Source: Halocafeteria seosinensis
Lineage: Eukaryota; Sar; Bigyra; Bicosoecida
Direction: 5' to 3'
Assembly (NCBI GenBank): GCA_001687465.1
Contig: LVLI01001149.1
Coordinates: 1-34,001 of the forward strand
Length of the DNA: 34,001 nucleotides
The translations under genes and the position numbers were made by a program. The notes under the pieces were generated by a model. It did not search any database, was not told the DNA's origin, and worked only from the letters and a program-made list of their open reading frames with translations. Below are positions 31,591 to 34,001 of this stretch, in pieces; within the stretch, counting starts at the first letter, position 1; each line of letters opens with the position of its first letter.

Positions 31591-32544
31591 ATGGGCTTGG
31601 ATCTTAAGTGCAACGAAGAAGGTCAACACCTTTCATCTGGTGGCCTCCAGATACTGCGCAAATACTTGATTCAGCTAACAATTAAGTATCTTAAGAATTT
31701 GAATATCTTCCATCGCGTAGCAGCCGCGGCACCTTCCGATTATTTCGAAGACCGTCTAAAAGAGAATAGAGAAATGAGTAAGGAAGACTTCTTCAAGATT
31801 GTCGACGACACGACACGCAGTGATGATCAAAAATGGGAAGACCTAAAGGCTTTCGGAGCGAACGATAAGAGTGGTACTAAGCGTGATGCTAAAAGGGCGA
31901 GGAGTGACATGGATGAAGAAGATCCGGACAGCGTATTCCGATACCTACGAAACGAGTATCAATATGAGCAACAGGACATCCACGCCCTTATCAAGCACTT
32001 GGAAAGCTGGTTAGAGGAGCCACCCTTCCCGATGGGCCTATTCAGCGTCGCCCGGCTCAACCATTTCAATATCGCATACGAGAATCGAAAACTTTACTTC
32101 ACTCCAGAAGAAGTCGAAAGTATCAATAGCGGCTTTATGGCTCCGAATCCGCCTGTTCAAGAACGTCCCACTTACCAGGACTTGGAAAAGTACCACAAAA
32201 AACTCGAACATCAGCGATCCATGGAGAGAATCATGAATAAGTTTGGCCTCATTGGACTGAAGCGCTTTATTCATCAGTCCGTCAGCTACGGTGTGGAATT
32301 TTGGAGCTCAACCGACGCGTACGCTATACGTACGTTTATCAATTTGGTATTTCCATACATTGAGAATGAGGAGTACCTCTGGGAAGGACAATTTTTCCTT
32401 CAGCCACTTCTCGAGGAATCAGTTTCTACCGGTAAGCACATCTATTTTACATGATTGTGTATCTAGTCAGGTCCTGCCAAGATGCACATATTGACGCATC
32501 GCATTCGGGGTCTACTGGAAATAAACACTACGATCCGACGATGA
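31591..32544 (+). CDS. Unknown charged helical protein, 304 aa
   Basis: Exon 1 (31591-32431) opens with ATG and encodes a soluble, charged, helical protein: MGLDLKCNEEGQHLSSGG, LTIKYLKNLN, an acidic-basic middle (IVDDTTRSDDQKWEDLKAFG, TKRDAKRARSDMDEEDPDS),  and an aromatic C-terminal part (YQDLEKYHKKLEHQRSMERI, FLQPLLEESVSTG). A GTAAGC donor and GTCAG acceptor remove 39 nt and extend the frame to a TGA at 32544; this intron is shorter than any other here, so the end could instead be the unspliced stop at 32454. No domain is recognised. A rearranged copy lies downstream. Confidence 0.6.
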
Positions 32545-32798
32545 TTACCGGTACAGTAGGCACTCTTTAACATGTCCGAAGCTGCAAAATCCTCATATGA
32601 ATACCACGCTTAATTTTATCCACTGACACTACAGCTACCCCGGTACTCTTCAGACGTAATCTATCAAACCCCTCTTGTAGCTTGTGACGTAGTGTTTATT
32701 ACGAAGCCTGGAGAGTTTAGTACAACCGTGCTGTGTAAACGTTCTTCCTACTCATACCGAAAAAGATTTACGTTATACGTCAAGTTTCAGACTCCTTT
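32545..32798. other. Spacer between gene and its rearranged copy
   Basis: No open frame or family match is seen. The right edge is set by the start of the duplicated upstream block. Confidence 0.5.
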
Positions 32799-33185
32799 AG
32801 TTGTCTGAAGGCTTTAAGGAAGCGATTTATAGAGTGCAGCGTGCTCGTGCTCATTTGTTCTACCCGCAAATACAGTATTTCATTCAGGTGAGCAATGAGC
32901 TTGTATTTTGTGGGCAACGAAGAAAGTGAACAGCTCTCATCTGGCCTCCAGGTACCGCGCAAAGACTTGATTGAGCTTACAATTAAGTATCTTAAGAATT
33001 TGAATCGCACCGTTTCCTCTTCATCCATGCCACCCTTCGCCATTGTGGCATCTCCATCAGTGCCTCTCTCATCGTTGGCTCCGAAAGTCTTTAGATCTTC
33101 CCATTGTTGATCATCGCTGCGTGTCGTGTCGTCGACAATCTCGTTTATTTGTTCTCTTCTAGACGGCTTTCAAAATAGTCGGGTC
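32799..33185 (+). pseudogene. Rearranged partial copy of the 31591 gene, half inverted
   Basis: Positions 32799-33005 repeat, in the same orientation, the upstream block and first exon codons of the 31591 gene: TTGTCTGAAG, an ATG at 32895, then NEESEQLSSGLQ and LTIKYLKNLN (parental NEEGQHLSSGG and LTIKYLKNLN). From about 33010 to 33185 the similarity switches to the opposite strand and corresponds to the following codons of the parent (DYFESRLEEN, IVDDTTRSDDQQWEDLK, GANDERGT, MDEE). The inverted part has a small deletion and an in-frame stop, so it is not functional as a copy. A minus frame at 32780-33043 runs through the junction by chance. Confidence 0.85.
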
Positions 33186-33431
33186 TTCTGGAGGAATGGC
33201 TCTTGCCGACATGTTTTCGCTGGATAGTAGGAAGCATGTTGTCATCGACAATAGAGCAGTTCTCGAAATACAAATCCTTACAACAGAATCACCTTGCACT
33301 CATGCGGAAGGAAAATTCCAACTTCGACCTTATGTACCTGGGTGTTAGGAACAAGGTTGGTCGCATTGAATTGAAGACCTTCTTTAGTCAATGGCGTATC
33401 TGGAAATTTTGGAGTGCTTCCGTAGCTTTTT

Positions 33432-33587
33432 TTTGCGTCGCATTATATCCATACGGGAACATTTGAGGGTGGAAGAGTTACGTCGGAACCGGGTTTGAAG
33501 AATCTATTTCTATTGGGAGACATATGTTTTACCGATTTACCGGCAATATCACCCTATGGTAGCCTACTAGCCTCACAAGTGCTTTGA
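33432..33587 (+). pseudogene. C-terminal remnant of an FAD-dependent oxidoreductase
   Basis: One frame reads SHYIHTGTFEGGRVTSEPG then LKNLFLLGDICFTDLPA and YGSLLASQVL before a TGA at 33585. The NLFLLGD...TDLPA...G.L.A pattern is the conserved C-terminal FAD-binding end of amine-oxidase and phytoene-desaturase-type flavoproteins. An in-frame TAG lies just upstream at 33423-33425, next to an 8-T run, so the gene is truncated or frameshifted. Protein-like stretches in other frames at 33195-33420 may be further remnants. Confidence 0.4.
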
Positions 33588-33689
33588 GAATTTCTCCGGA
33601 CAAAATACGAGTCATTGACTCTTGGCAAACCATACTGGTAAATTGTCTACGTAACTGCGTAACTGTGCACTTTTTAGGCGGAATGTAGT

Positions 33690-34001
33690 CTACTTGACGT
33701 CCACTCTAACGTCACTGCCGTTCACGTCGGAAGCTTCTTGATCTTCTTGTTCCTCCTGCTGCTGGCTCCTTTCCATAGCCTTGACAAAGTCTTGGCGTTC
33801 GATCCGCAAGATCGACACGTTTTTGGATTCGACGGTGACTGAGAAGTCCGTTTCATAGTTGTCTTCCATCAACGCACCTTGGCCAACGCAATCGAAAGGC
33901 TTCTTTATACTCTCTACATCATCCTTGCCTGAAGTGACTTTAATACTGCCTTCAAGAACAACAATTGCACCTGTTAATTTCTCGCCTTTCGACACGATGA
34001 C
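33690..34001 (-). CDS. Cyclic-nucleotide-binding-domain protein, C-terminal part
   Basis: The frame is open to the window edge and ends at TAG (33690). It shows the second half of a CNB beta-barrel: LTGAIVVLEGSIKVTSG, then FDCVGQGALMED, then SVTVESKNVSILRIERQDFV, matching FVL.G.V.V ... FGE.AL ... V...D...F. A Gln/Glu-rich tail follows. In the phosphate-binding cassette the usual glutamate is replaced (GQGAL) and no arginine follows at the expected place, so this domain may not bind cAMP or cGMP. The 5' part lies outside the window, so kinase, channel or exchange-factor identity cannot be told. Confidence 0.7.
   Translation of the reverse strand, partial: VIVSKGEKLTGAIVVLEGSIKVTSGKDDVESIKKPFDCVGQGALMEDNYETDFSVTVESKNVSILRIERQDFVKAMERSQQQEEQEDQEASDVNGSDVRVDVK

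Overview
The window is nuclear DNA from a eukaryote. Almost every recognisable gene is cut by short GT-AG introns, mostly 56-120 nt with two near 190 nt. Several introns show a TACTAAC/CTAAC-like branch site, and joining the exons restores known protein families in frame. The gene set (UDP-sugar pyrophosphorylase, PhoD-type phosphatase, StrG-like dioxygenase, DUF938 methyltransferase, GLUG and DUF5005-like secreted proteins) suggests a microbial eukaryote, plausibly an alga or another protist. No single lineage can be named from the sequence. There are two ambiguous bases (19168, 23653). All exon structures are read from splice signals, phase and family conservation, with no transcript support.

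Layout. Positions 1-530 hold one copy of a dispersed 120-bp repeat. A large GLUG-repeat membrane or secreted protein lies at 531-3259 (-). At 3326-4453 a decayed reading frame with a protein-kinase-like motif is split by a non-autonomous hAT-type element (3502-4018) with a perfect 8-bp target-site duplication. Then come a StrG-like 2-oxoglutarate/Fe(II) oxygenase (5049-6273, -), a DUF938 methyltransferase (7104-8114, -), UDP-sugar pyrophosphorylase (8925-11270, +), an MRNIP-like zinc-finger protein (11327-12172, -), an SFI1-like centrin-binding-repeat protein (12750-14567, +) and RAD23 (14578-16224, -). An uncertain stretch with two hypothetical genes follows (16.9-18.6 kb). A decayed LTR-retroelement tail with RNase H and a chromodomain (19.4-20.5 kb, -) carries the second copy of the 120-bp repeat.

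Further right are a PhoD-like metallophosphatase (20579-22572, -), the proteasome ATPase RPT1 (23191-24935, +), a coiled-coil protein (25011-25705, -) divergent by only 92 bp from a Q/S-rich Myb/SANT-like protein (25798-27852, +), a PP2A methylesterase (PPME1)-like gene with a damaged or unresolved 5' end (27996-28966, -), an unknown membrane or secreted protein (29022-29667, -), a secreted DUF5005-like beta-propeller (29758-30927, -), an unknown 304-aa protein (31591-32544, +) with a rearranged, partly inverted copy just downstream (32799-33185), a flavin-oxidoreductase C-terminal remnant (33432-33587, +) and the 3' end of a cyclic-nucleotide-binding-domain protein (33690-34001, -).

The genes do not form one pathway. 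Proteostasis is represented twice (RAD23 delivers ubiquitinated substrates to the proteasome, and RPT1 is a proteasome base subunit). Genome maintenance appears twice (RAD23, MRNIP-like), as do secreted or surface carbohydrate-related proteins. The most unusual content is structural: the clean hAT-type insertion, the palindromic gene duplication, the retroelement whose catalytic residues survive across frameshifts, and several genes caught in partial decay. I found no convincing new multi-gene system.
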